DNA of 64,000 bases from Oasisia sp. SBJ-2009 (Eukaryota; Annelida; Polychaeta; Sabellida; Siboglinidae): the NCBI GenBank assembly GCA_964017155.1, contig OZ024855.1, positions 59,713,731 to 59,777,730 on the forward strand, read 5' to 3'. A program made the translations under genes and the position numbers. A model generated the notes under the pieces. The model searched no databases and was not told the DNA's origin. It was given only the letters and a program-made list of their open reading frames with translations. Shown here one piece after another: positions 56,001 to 64,000 of this stretch; positions within the stretch are counted from its first letter, which is position 1; the number at the start of each line of letters is the position of its first letter.

Positions 56001-59000
56001 ACCACTGCCCACAACGCTTCGTTTCCTGGAGGCAATACTGTGGAAGGAGAATCCGGTACAACAGGAGACGGAACAAGTGGTGCTCAGAGAACAAACTTTG
56101 ATCAGGTCACGTCAACCACTGTCCACAACGCTTCGTTTCCTGGAGGCAATACTGTGGAAGGAGAATCCGGTACAACAGGAGACGGAACAAGTGGTGCTCA
56201 GAGAACAAACTTTGATCAGGTCACATCAACCACTGCCCACAACGCTTCGTTTCCTGGAGGCAATACTGTGGAAGGAGAATCCGGTACAACAGGAGACGGA
56301 ACAAGTGGAGCTCAGAGAACAAACTTTGATCAGGTCACATCAACCACTGCCCACAACGCTTCGTTTCCTGGAGGCAATACTGTGGAAGGAGAATCCGCTA
56401 CAACAGGAGACGGAACAAGTGGTGCTCAGAGAACAAACTTTGATCAGGTCACATCAACCACTGCCCACAACGCTTCGTTTCCTGGAGGCAATACTGTGGA
56501 AGGAGAATCCGGTACAACAGGAGACGGAACAAGTGGTGCTCAGAGAACAAACTTTGATCAGGTCACATCAACCACTGCCCACAACGCTTCGTTTCCTGGA
56601 GGCAATACTGTGGAAGGAGAATCCGGTACAACAGGATACGGAACAAGTGGTGCTCAGAGAACAAACTTTGATCAGGTCACATCAACCACTGCCCACAACG
56701 CTTCGTTTGCTGGAGACAATACTGTGGAAGGAGAGTCCGGTACAACAGGAGACGGAACAAGTGGTGCTCAGAGAACAAACTTTGATCAGGTCACATCAAA
56801 CACTGCCCACAACGCTTCGTTTCCTGGTGGCAATACTGTTGAAGGAGAATCCGGTACAACAGGAGACGGAACAAGTGTTGCTCAGAGAACAAACTTTGAT
56901 CAGGTCACATCAACCACTGCCCACAACGCTTCGTTTCCTGGAGGCAATACTGTGGAAGGAGAATCCGGTACAACAGGAGACGGAACAAGTGGTTCTCAGA
57001 GAACAAACTTTGATCAGGTCACATCAACCACTGCCCACAACGCTTCGTTTCCTGGAGGCAATACTGTGGAAGGAGAATCCGGTACAACAGGAGACGGAAC
57101 AAGTGGTGCTCAGAGAACAAACTTTGATCAGGTCACATCAACCACTGCCCACAACGCTTCGTTTCCTGGAGGCAATACTGTGGAAGGAGAATCCGGTACA
57201 ACAGGAGACGGAACAAGTGGTGCTCAGAGAACAAACTTTGATCAGGTCACATCAACCACTGCCCACAACGCTTCGTTTCCTGGAGGCAATACTGTGGAAG
57301 GAGAATCCGGTACAACAGGAGACGGAACAAGTGGTGCTCAGAGAACAAACTTTGATCAGGTCACATCAACCAATGCCCACAACGCTTCGTTTCATGGAGG
57401 CAATACTGTGGAAGGAGAGTCCGGTACAACAGGAGACGGAAAAAGTGGTGCTCAGAGAACAAACTTTGATCAGGTCACATCAACCACTGCCCACAACGCT
57501 TCGTTTCCTGGAGGCAATACTGTGGAAAGAGAATCCGGTACAACAGGAGACGGAACAAATGGTGCTCAGAGAACAAACTTTGACCAGGTCACATCAACCA
57601 CTGCCCACAACGCTTCGTTTCCTGGAGGCAACACTGTGGAAGGAGAATCCGGTACAACAGGAGACGGAACAAGTGGTGCTCAGAGAGCAAACTTTGATCA
57701 GGTCACATCAACCACTGCCCACAACGCTTCGTTTCCTGGAGGCAATACTGTGGAAGGAGAATCCGGTACAACAGGAGACGGAACAAGTGGTGCTCAGAGA
57801 ACAAACTTTGATCAGGTCACATCAACCACTGCCCACAACGCTTCGTTTCCTGGAGGCAATACTATGGAAGGAGAATCCGGTACAACAGGAGACGGAACAA
57901 GTGGTGCTCAGAGAACAAACTTTGATCAGATCACCTCAACCACTGCCCACAACGCTTCGTTTCCTGGAGGCAATACTGTGGAAGGAGAATCCGGTACAAC
58001 AGGAGACGGAACAAGTGGTGCTCAGAGAACAAACTTTGATCAGGTCACATCAACCACTGCCCACAACGCTTCGTTTCCTGGAGGCAATACTGTGGAAAGA
58101 GAATCCGGTACAACAGGAGACGGAACAAATGGTGCTCAGAGAACAAACTTTGACCCGGTCACATCAACCACTGCCCACAACGCTTCGTTTCCTGGAGGCA
58201 ACACTGTGGAAGGAGAATCCGGTACAACAGGAGACGGAACAAGTGGTGCTCAGAGAGCAAACTTTGATCAGGTCACATCAACCACTGCCCACAACGCTTC
58301 GTTTCCTGGAGGCAATACTGTGGAAGGAGAATCCGGTACAACAGGAGACGGAACAAGTGGTGCTCAGAGAACAAACTTTGATCAGGTCACATCAACCACT
58401 GCCCACAACGCTTCGTTTCCTGGAGGCAATACTATGGAAGGAGAATCCGGTACAACAGGAGACGGAACAAGTGGTGCTCAGAGAACAAACTTTGATCAGA
58501 TCACCTCAACCACTGCCCACAACGCTTCGTTTCCTGGAGGCAATACTGTGGAAGGAGAATCCGGTACAACAGGAGACGGAACAAGTGGTGCTCAGAGAAC
58601 AAACTTTGATCAGGTCACATCAACCACTGCCCACAACGCTTCGTTTCCTGGAGGCAATACTGTGGAAGGAGAATCCGGTACAACAGGAGACGGAACAAGT
58701 GGTGCTCAGAGAACAAACTTTGATCAGGTCACATCAACCACTGCCCACAACGCTTCGTTTCCTGCAGACAATACTGTGGAAGGAGAGTCCGGTACAACAG
58801 GAGACGGAACAAGTGGTGCTCAGAGAACAAACTTTGATCAGGTCACATCAACCACTGCCCACAACGCTTCGTTTCCTGGAGGCAATACTGTTGAAGGAGA
58901 ATCCGGTACAACAGGAGACGGAACAAGTGTTGCTCAGAGAACAAACTTTGATCAGGTCACATCAACCACTGCCCACAACGCTTCGTTTCCTGGAGGCAAT

Positions 59001-62000
59001 ACTGTGGAAGGAGAATCCGGTACAACAGGAGACGGAACAAGTGGTTCTCAGAGAACACACTTTGATCAGGTCACATCAACCACTGCCCACAACGCTTCGT
59101 TTCCTGGAGGCAATACTGTGGAAGGAGAATCCGGTACAACAGGAGACGGAACAAGTGGTGCTCAGAGAACAAACTTTGATCATGTCACATCAACCACTGC
59201 CCACAACGCTTCGTTTCCTGGAGGCAATACTGTGGAAGGAGAATCCGCTACAACAGGAGACGGAACAAGTGGTGCTCAGAGAACAAACTTTGATCAGGTC
59301 ACATCAACCACTGCCCACAACGCTTCGTTTCCTGGAGGCAATACTGTGGAAGGAGAATCCGGTACAACAGGAGACGGAACAAGTGGTGCTCAGAGAACAA
59401 ACTTTGATCAGGTCACATCAACCACTGCCCACAACGCTTCGTTTCCTGTAGGCAATACTGTGGAAGGAGAATCCGCTACAACAGGAGACGGAACAAGTGG
59501 TGCTCAGAGAACAAACTTTGATCAGGTCACATCAACCACTGCCCACAACGCTTCGTTTCCTGGAGGCAATACTGTGGAAGGAGAATCCGGTACAACAGGA
59601 GACGGAAAAAGTGGTGCTCAGAGAACAAACTTTGATCAGGTCACATCAACCACTGCCCACAACGCTTCGTTTCCTGGAGGCAATACTGTGGAAGGAGAAT
59701 CCGGTACAACAGGAGACGGAACAAGTGGTGCTCAGAGAACAAACTTTGATCAGGTCACATCAACCACTGCCCACAACGCTTCGTTTCCTGGAGGCAATAC
59801 TGTGGAAGGAGAATCCGGTACAACAGGAGACGGAACAAGTGGTGCTCAGAGAACAAACTTTGATCAGGTCACATCAACCACTGCCCACAACGCTTCGTTT
59901 CCTGCAGACAATACTGTGGAAGGAGAGTCCGGTACAACAGGAGACGGAACAAGTGGTGCTCAGAGAACAAACTTTGATCAGGTCACATCAACCACTGCCC
60001 ACAACGCTTCGTTTCCTGGAGGCAATACTGTTGAAGGAGAATCCGGTACAACAGGAGACGGAACAAGTGTTGCTCAGAGAACAAACTTTGATCAGGTCAC
60101 ATCAACCACTGCCCACAACGCTTCGTTTCCTGGAGGCAATACTGTGGAAGGAGAATCCGGTACAACAGGAGACGGAACAAGTGGTTCTCAGAGAACACAC
60201 TTTGATCAGGTCACATCAACCACTGCCCACAACGCTTCGTTTCCTGGAGGCAATACTGTGGAAGGAGAATCCGGTACAACAGGAGACGGAACAAGTGGTG
60301 CTCAGAGAACAAACTTTGATCAGGTCACATCAACCACTGCCCACAACGCTTCGTTTCCTGGAGGCAATACTGTGGAAGGAGAATCCGGTACAACAGGAGA
60401 CGGAACAAGTGGTGCTCAGAGAACAAACTTTGATCAGGTCACATCAACCACTGCCCACAACGCTTCGTTTCCTGGAGGCAATACTGTGGAAGGAGAATCC
60501 GGTACAACAGGAGACGGAACAAGTGGAGCTCAGAGAACAAACTTTGATCAGGTCACATCAACCACTGCCCACAACGCTTCGTTTCCTGGAGGCAATACTG
60601 TGGAAGGAGAATCCGCTACAACAGGAGACGGAACAAGTGGTGCTCAGAGAACAAACTTTGATCAGGTCACATCAACCACTGCCCACAACGCTTCGTTTCC
60701 TGGAGGCAATACTGTGGAAGGAGAATCCGGTACAACAGGAGACGGAACAAGTGGTGCTCAGAGAACAAACTTTGATCAGGTCACATCAACCACTGCCCAC
60801 AACGCTTCGTTTCCTGGAGGCAATACTGTGGAAGGAGAATCCGGTACAACAGGATACGGAACAAGTGGTGCTCAGAGAACAAACTTTGATCAGGTCACAT
60901 CAACCACTGCCCACAACGCTTCGTTTGCTGGAGACAATACTGTGGAAGGAGAGTCCGGTACAACAGGAGACGGAACAAGTGGTGCTCAGAGAACAAACTT
61001 TGATCAGGTCACATCAAACACTGCCCACAACGCTTCGTTTCCTGGAGGCAATACTGTTGAAGGAGAATCCGGTACAACAGGAGACGGAACAAGTGTTGCT
61101 CAGAGAACAAACTTTGATCAGGTCACATCAACCACTGCCCACAACGCTTCGTTTCCTGGAGGCAATACTGTGGAAGGAGAATCCGGTACAACAGGAGACG
61201 GAACAAGTGGTTCTCAGAGAACAAACTTTGATCAGGTCACATCAACCACTGCCCACAACGCTTCGTTTCCTGGAGGCAATACTGTGGAAGGAGAATCCGG
61301 TACAACAGGAGACGGAACAAGTGGTGCTCAGAGAACAAACTTTGATCAGGTCACATCAACCACTGCCCACAACGCTTCGTTTCCTGGAGGCAATACTGTG
61401 GAAGGAGAATCCGGTACAACAGGAGACGGAACAAGTGGTGCTCAGAGAACAAACTTTGATCAGGTCACATCAACCAATGCCCACAACGCTTCGTTTCATG
61501 GAGGCAATACTGTGGAAGGAGAGTCCGGTACAACAGGAGACGGAAAAAGTGGTGCTCAGAGAACAAACTTTGATCAGGTCACATCAACCACTGCCCACAA
61601 CGCTTCGTTTCCTGGAGGCAATACTGTGGAAAGAGAATCCGGTACAACAGGAGACGGAACAAATGGTGCTCAAAGAACAAACTTTGACCAGGTCACATCA
61701 ACCACTGCCCACAACGCTTCGTTTCCTGGAGGCAACACTGTGGAAGGAGAATCCGGTACAACAGGAGACGGAACAAGTGGTGCTCAGAGAGCAAACTTTG
61801 ATCAGGTCACATCAACCACTGCCCACAACGCTTCGTTTCCTGGAGGCAATACTGTGGAAGGAGAATCCGGTACAACAGGAGACGGAACAAGTGGTGCTCA
61901 GAGAACAAACTTTGATCAGGTCACATCAACCACTGCCCACAACGCTTCGTTTCCTGGAGGCAATACTATGGAAGGAGAATCCGGTACAACAGGAGACGGA

Positions 62001-64000
62001 ACAAGTGGTGCTCAGAGAACAAACTTTGATCAGATCACCTCAACCACTGCCCACAACGCTTCGTTTCCTGGAGGCAATACTGTGGAAGGAGAATCCGGTA
62101 CAACTGGAGACGGAACAAGTGGTGCTCAGAGAACAAACTTTGATCAGGTCACATCAAACACTTCGCACAACGCTTCGTTTCCTGGAGGCAATACTGTGGA
62201 AGGAGAATCCGGTACAATAGCTGCATCAACTGACAAGGAAACGACTGAAGCTATTGATTCCACGACGGTTATTGTATATTCAACCGGGGCTGTGGAAATT
62301 GCATCCACTGCAGTGGTAACAGTAATTTCAGTTAATTCCACGTCTTCAGAAAGTAATACTGCAGTGGAGGAAACTTCAGTGTTATCAATGCATGTAAATG
62401 ATTCCACTAATGTTGGCGAAGATTCCACTTCGGCGGAAATGTACCCATCATCAGTGATGGTGACAACTGTAGCTGGTGATATCACAATGTTTGATGACGA
62501 TGCAAAGGCAGAATATGAAACTACAACAACAGCTGCAGTGACAACTGCTGCTGAAACAACAGCGATTGCAGACAGTGCCATGTCTGTAGAAGAAACAGCA
62601 ACAACACAAGCAAGATACATCACAACGGCTGGTGAATTAGCAATAGCGGGAGAAGTATCTAAAAGAACAATATTGCTAAGCACAACTGCTCCTTACACAA
62701 AACATATTGCTGACGACACCACGTCTGCCGAAGAAGATTCAAAAGCAGAGTCCGCTACAGCAACCGAAGTATCACAAAAGATTATTGACACAACGAAGGT
62801 TGCAGAAGAATATTCATCAACAACACAGGTATCAAAGAATGTAGTAGTTACCGCAATGTTTATTCATGAGACCACGGTGGCGGAGAAAGCAACAAAAACA
62901 CAAGGTGTAACAACAACTTCATCCAATTCCAGCGAAGTTATTGAAGATACCACAGCGGAAAGTGACGGTACGTCAACAGAACAGGATTCAATGCTTGCCG
63001 TTGATAGCACGACGGTCGCTGGCAATTCAAAGCTTGCTGTGGAAATTGCAACGACATTAGATATATCAAGAAACGCAGCTGACACCACAACAGTTGCTAA
63101 AGGTATTACTGCTGCCGAGGAATCAACAACAGCACAGTTAACAAAGAAATTAGCTCGTATCACGAATGTTGATGAGGTTTCCACGACAACTGAACAGTCT
63201 ACGACGTCAGTAAAGGGACCAACACCTACAGGTGACACTACAACTGCCACAACAAAAGCGGTTGTAGAAAATGCCATGGCTGTAGATAAAGCATCAACAA
63301 CAACTGCTGTATACCTCAGAACGGTTGGTGAAACAACAACTACTGGAGAACAATACTCAAGCCCAACGTATCTAACAATAACTACTACTAATATAGCAAA
63401 TAGTTCTGAGGGAGCTTCAACATCAGAACAGGTAACAATAAAATCGGTTGAGAACAGAACGGTTTATGAAGCTACTAAGTCGGATGAAGACACCACTTCT
63501 TCAACAGAAGCAACAACAGTTGTTGCTAAAGATACATTGATGGTTGCTGTAGATTCCACTTCGTTGGTAACACTTCCCGTCGGTGATTCCACAAAGGCTA
63601 CACAAGATGCCACGGCGAAAGATAATACCACCGTAACAGCGGACGTTACAACACCTGCCGTTGAAATAACAACGGCTGCTATAGAAACCAAGGCGGTAGA
63701 CGAAGCTACAACAACACAAGAGTTAACAGTAACTGCATCTGATACAACCCAGGTTGTTGAATATACCACAGCGGAAACTGAGTCTGCACCTACAGCCCTA
63801 GAAACAGTAAATGCGGTTGATGTCACGACGGGTGCTGGATATTCAACAGTGGCAGTGGAAACTATACCGACAACAAAGGTAACAGCAACGATTGGTGACG
63901 ACTCTACAATGTCTACAGCACTTACTACTACCGTGACGGAGGGAGTTACAACATCTCAGGTAACAACACATATAGCAAATATTGCTGATGATTACACGAC
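5298..64000 (+). CDS. Giant secreted EGF-headed mucin-like repeat protein gene (gene model, 3' end beyond window)
   Basis: The model joins 5298-5370 (signal peptide), 9605-9703 (EGF-like domain) and 11207 to beyond 64000 (Thr/Ser-rich repeat exon). All three visible joints obey GT/AG and both introns are phase 1, so the codons GAT and CCA are completed correctly across the borders. The product enters the secretory route. After the EGF domain there is no other domain: a degenerate Thr-rich flank, about 439 copies of a 38-residue unit, then a second degenerate Thr-rich flank with no stop by the window end. No transmembrane segment is seen. The composition (about 32% Ser/Thr per unit, an NAS sequon in most units, net negative charge, almost no Cys) fits a heavily glycosylated extracellular or mucus protein. 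I do not recognise a named orthologue. The frame is broken at about 11437-11478, 26358, 30166 and 31325, and by a 200-N gap. The model is well supported in outline, but exact continuity needs transcript data. Confidence 0.8.
5657..6225. repeat. Diverged tandem duplication, one copy carrying the (AATAC)n expansion
   Basis: Copy A (about 5657-6009) and copy B (about 6020-6225) share, in the same order: TTGAYGTTTCTGCGC; a region ending ATTGTGAAGGGTTGCTTA in A and ACTGTGAAGAGTTGCTTA in B; an AATACAATA string; and CACTGTCACGGATTACG in A against TCTGTCACGGGTTATGG in B, then CAGTCA. Copy B keeps only CAATACAATAAATATTACG, whereas copy A has about 39 tandem pentamers at the same point. This fixes the microsatellite expansion as later than the duplication. 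Confidence 0.65.
5760..5955. repeat. (AATAC)n pentanucleotide microsatellite, about 39 copies
   Basis: The perfect pentamer ATACA/AATAC runs for about 196 bp within copy A of the duplication. Open frames across it on both strands (NTIQY and CIVLY repeats) are artefacts of the 15-bp codon period. Confidence 0.95.
6330..6531. repeat. (TA)n microsatellite with AATT interruptions
   Basis: This is a TA tract of about 200 bp in intron 1, interrupted three times by AATTATA near 6391, 6413 and 6439. Confidence 0.95.
7015..7190 (+). repeat. Left arm of a long inverted repeat (partner 8405-8630)
   Basis: The reverse complement of 8405-8630 aligns over most of this arm. Shared strings include TAAACAAACGATTATTTGCG against TAAACAAAGGATTATTTGCG, GACTAAGTTGACCATAGAGG against GACTAAGTTTACCACAGAGG, and TACGTCACCAT in both. 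The right arm has an extra stretch of about 60 bp. These are either two oppositely oriented copies of one interspersed repeat or the ends of a larger element. Confidence 0.65.
7189..7864. mobile_element. Non-autonomous DNA transposon-like element with 19-bp terminal inverted repeats
   Basis: The left end CCCGGCGCACACGACAGCT (7189-7207) and the reverse complement of the right end (7846-7864) match at 17 of 19 positions. Near the right end, GCACACGAGAACTATC (7789-7804) pairs with 7843-7858, so that terminus is itself a hairpin, and CTCGCGAGGCGG near 7708 pairs with CCGCCTCGCG near 7749. The minus-strand frame 7490-7735 (81 codons) has no recognised transposase motif. No clear target-site duplication is seen, so the superfamily is open. 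It sits next to the left arm of the longer inverted repeat. Confidence 0.5.
7865..8404. other. Intron sequence between repeats, nothing recognised
   Basis: No recognisable gene or repeat is visible apart from a short ACCGT triplication near 8308-8321. An AT-rich run near 8360-8395 leads into the right inverted arm. Confidence 0.35.
8405..8630 (-). repeat. Right arm of the long inverted repeat (partner 7015-7190)
   Basis: It is in opposite orientation to the left arm and shares GCGCAAATAATCSTTTGTTT, AGCCTCTRTGGT and GGTGACGTA on the complementary strand. About 60 bp near 8455-8515 have no partner on the left. Confidence 0.65.
9605..9703 (+). CDS. Exon 2: EGF-like domain
   Basis: The exon is 99 bp, bounded by TACATTTCAG at 9604 and GTAAGTG at 9704, with phase 1 at both ends. 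It encodes one complete EGF module of 33 residues with six cysteines spaced C-x4-C-x5-C-x6-C-x1-C-x8-C, the CVC pair and the typical GFTGARC ending. These fit the canonical 1-3, 2-4, 5-6 disulfide module. The sequon NNST lies between cysteines 3 and 4. The residues usual for calcium-binding EGF (acidic residues before Cys1, hydroxylation consensus) are not convincing. Symmetrical 1-1 EGF exons are a common animal shuffling unit. It is the only Cys-rich part of the protein seen here, and may provide the binding or multimerising head of a long glycosylated stalk. Confidence 0.88.
9755..9945. repeat. GT/GC/TA-rich purine-pyrimidine tract
   Basis: Alternating TA passes into GTGT, GCGT and GTGA runs over about 190 bp. 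Such alternating tracts can adopt Z-DNA. The minus-strand frame over it (His-Thr repeats) is an artefact. Confidence 0.85.
10941..11065. repeat. (TA)n followed by ATGC/ATGT tetranucleotides
   Basis: A TA tract at about 10943-11028 is followed by several GCATGTAT tetramer pairs up to about 11052 and a related ATGCATACATG string. Short open frames here are artefacts. Confidence 0.9.
11207..31335 (+). CDS. Exon 3, part before the assembly gap: Thr-rich flank and 5' array
   Basis: The first two bases complete a CCA codon from exon 2. The frame then reads a Thr-rich flank with a recurring motif near A-D-T-T-K-V-A-E-D-T to 11436. Stops at 11437, 11446 and 11467 interrupt it. From 11470 or 11479 the frame resumes and enters the array, where 169 units lie between 12055 and 31321. 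One A is missing near 26358-26360 (AACAAC for AACAAAC), and one T is extra near 30166-30168 (TTTCCTTGG). Between them the frame is shifted for about 3.8 kb but stays open, because a second frame of the unit also lacks stops. A 5-bp insertion at about 31325 then gives TAG at 31333-31335. I read the indels as consensus errors, since sister copies lack them. Confidence 0.8.
11423..11478 (+). other. Frame disruption: compensating indels or a small intron
   Basis: Thr-rich coding reads up to 11436 and again from about 11470 in the same frame, with three stops between. In the middle another frame reads [15 protein letters not shown], which looks like the same protein, so two compensating 1-bp indels (near 11426-11436 and 11465-11475) would explain it. 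Alternatively GGAAG/GTAAAC at 11423 is a donor and GTTGCAG ending at 11578 is the first acceptor I find that keeps phase, giving a 156-bp intron. The nearer AG at 11478 would not keep phase. Confidence 0.5.
11848..11955 (+). repeat. Divergent founder-like unit of 108 bp at the array's left edge
   Basis: The start, GGTACAACAGGA, matches every array unit, but the unit is 36 codons long and differs at about half of its residues (YNISFLEGM in place of HNASFPGGN). A still weaker copy precedes it ([10 protein letters not shown], about 11800-11847). These are the only units of different length in the series. Confidence 0.8.
14488..18300 (+). repeat. 12-unit higher-order repeat, two copies plus a 10-unit partial
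   Basis: Marker variants recur exactly 1,368 bp apart: SVAHR at 14488 and 15856, GDATSG at 14704 and 16072, GYGTSV at 15160 and 16528, GNTEEG at 15588 and 16956. GYGTSV and GNTEEG appear again 1,140 bp later (17668, 18096), so a third, 10-unit copy follows. Confidence 0.85.
22483..30200 (+). repeat. 37-unit higher-order duplication with a six-unit expansion
   Basis: RTRFDQ (22483/26700), GDATSG (23710/27927) and GYGTSV (24166/28383) recur at 4,217 bp, which is 37 units minus the 1-bp deletion. HNDSF/HNDTF (24799/29700) and RTHFDQ (about 25103/30004) recur at 4,901 bp, which is 43 units minus 1. So six extra units arose in the second copy between about 28.4 and 29.7 kb. Confidence 0.85.
31321..31340 (+). 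other. 5-bp insertion creating an in-frame stop, next to the gap
   Basis: The usual GTGGAAGGAGAATCC reads GTGGATACTCAGTAGAATCC here, 5 bp longer, giving TAG at 31333-31335. It is the only such change in about 439 units and lies 104 bp before the run of Ns. A gap-edge consensus or joining error is the simplest explanation; a real premature stop cannot be excluded. Confidence 0.7.
31336..64000 (+). CDS. Exon 3, part across and after the gap: 3' array and C-terminal Thr-rich flank (runs off window)
   Basis: After the 5-bp insertion the unit frame is codon position 1 at multiples of three. It is the same on both sides of the 200-N gap (GTG at 31440 and 31644) and at the last unit (GTG at 62196), and I found no stop from 31336 to 64000. 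All 268 units after the gap are 114 bp. At 62211 the unit breaks off (GGT ACA ATA GCT) and a Ser/Thr/Val/Ala/Glu-rich region follows with degenerate motifs such as [19 protein letters not shown] and [11 protein letters not shown]. These resemble the flank before the array. Several N-x-S/T sequons are present (for example NDST, NSSE). No Cys, membrane segment or stop is reached, so the true C-terminus lies outside the window. Confidence 0.8.
31444..31643. other. Assembly gap, 200 N
   Basis: There are exactly 200 Ns, with array sequence on both sides. The round number suggests a scaffolding placeholder, so the real number of missing units is unknown. The phase of the repeat across the gap (204 bp from GTG to GTG) is not a multiple of 114, which also says the size is nominal. 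Confidence 0.98.
34330..36440 (+). repeat. 9-unit higher-order repeat, two tandem copies
   Basis: Markers recur 1,026 bp apart: VTLTT (ACATTAACC, about 34336/35362), HNPSF (34696/35722) and HNDSF (about 34925/35951). Confidence 0.85.
37940..41700 (+). repeat. 25-unit higher-order repeat, two copies
   Basis: Markers recur 2,850 bp apart: GGAAGAAGT (37941/40791), TCATGGAGGCAATACTGAGG (38128/40978), TTTGATGAGG (38316/41166), GGTATAACA (38499/41349) and GACAGAACA (about 38741/41591). Confidence 0.85.
42801..60240 (+). repeat. Dispersed cassette marked by CCTGCAGACAAT, ten copies
   Basis: The variant [12 protein letters not shown] is followed within two to three units by GTT GAA, SVAQ and [10 protein letters not shown] variants. 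It occurs at 42801, 45993, 47931, 48843, 51807, 52947, 54429, 55683, 58761 and 59901. Spacings are 28, 17, 8, 26, 10, 13, 11, 27 and 10 whole units. The cassette stays intact while its spacing changes, as expected from repeated unequal exchange. Confidence 0.85.
44769..48400 (+). repeat. 17-unit higher-order repeat, two tandem copies
   Basis: Markers recur 1,938 bp apart: GGTATAACA (44769/46707), AACGCTCCG (44958/46896), GATCATGTC (45271/47209), CCTGTAGGC (45538/47476 and again 46450/48388) and CCTGCAGACAAT (45993/47931). Confidence 0.87.

Larger units (their letters stand above)
11956..62210 (+). repeat. 114-bp (38-codon) coding tandem array, about 439 copies plus gap
   Basis: The unit begins [17 protein letters not shown], continues through [14 protein letters not shown], and ends NTVEGES. 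The period is exact: 19,266 bp from the GTG at 12055 to the GTG at 31321 equals 169 units, and 30,552 bp from 31644 to 62196 equals 268 units. Each unit has about 12 Ser/Thr of 38, two Glu, two Asp, one Arg and one His, giving net negative charge, and the sequon NAS. There is no Cys except a single TGT at 22672-22674. Variants recur at fixed codons (P/L in FPGG, V/E/M before EGES, G/S/V before AQ, D/A/Y in GDG). Identity between units is very high in the middle and falls only at the two ends. Short reads cannot place such units, so copy number is an assembly estimate. Confidence 0.97.

Noticed and set aside
31363..62220. Series of open frames after the gap (34417, 35443, 38521, 41371, 43765 and others)
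   Set aside because: All lie in the alternate frame and are cut by variants such as ACATTAACC, GGTATAACA and CCTGTAGGC. The Thr-rich frame has none of these stops.
62144..63826. Minus-strand open frames opposite the C-terminal Thr-rich flank
   Set aside because: Val/Ser-rich antisense shadows of a Thr-rich coding region; no domain and no splice support.

Overview
The window is animal nuclear DNA, most likely from a marine or aquatic invertebrate, though I cannot fix the phylum from sequence alone. The reasons are spliced exons with GT/AG borders, a decayed CR1/L2-type LINE, many simple repeats, an EGF-like exon with symmetrical phase-1 borders, and a secreted Thr/Ser-rich protein. Nothing looks prokaryotic or viral.

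Layout. 1-876 holds nothing I recognise. 877-2504 is a broken LINE reverse-transcriptase remnant. 2505-5297 is non-coding: a 97-bp near-perfect palindrome, (TA)n tracts, a minisatellite of conserved 12-mers with variable spacers, and about 52 copies of the 7-mer ACATGTG. 5298-5370 is the first coding exon of a plus-strand gene (signal peptide). Intron 1 (5371-9604) carries a diverged tandem duplication in which one copy grew an (AATAC)n array, a long (TA)n, a 676-bp element with 19-bp terminal inverted repeats, and a pair of inverted arms of about 200 bp. 9605-9703 is an EGF-like exon. Intron 2 (9704-11206) carries GT-rich and TA-rich tracts. From 11207 to beyond the window end runs one enormous exon.

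The main feature is that exon. Short degenerate Thr-rich flanks surround a tandem array of a 114-bp unit (38 codons), 11956-62210. Period arithmetic gives 169 units between 12055 and 31321, one unit of 114+5 bp, then a 200-N gap of unknown true size, then exactly 268 units between 31644 and 62196: about 439 copies plus whatever the gap hides. Apart from one 1-bp deletion, one 1-bp insertion and one 5-bp insertion (all suspected assembly or consensus errors), no unit differs in length. The predicted product is a secreted, EGF-headed, mucin-like protein of more than about 17,500 residues in this window, with nearly every unit carrying the N-glycosylation sequon NAS and about one third Ser/Thr. 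The array contains nested higher-order duplications (9, 12, 17, 25 and 37/43 units) that record repeated unequal exchange, and a nearly invariant core around the gap. The end units are the most diverged and resemble the Thr-rich flanks, which suggests how the array was born.

No other confident protein-coding gene is present. The biological role (mucus, adhesive, cuticle or matrix glycoprotein) is inference only.
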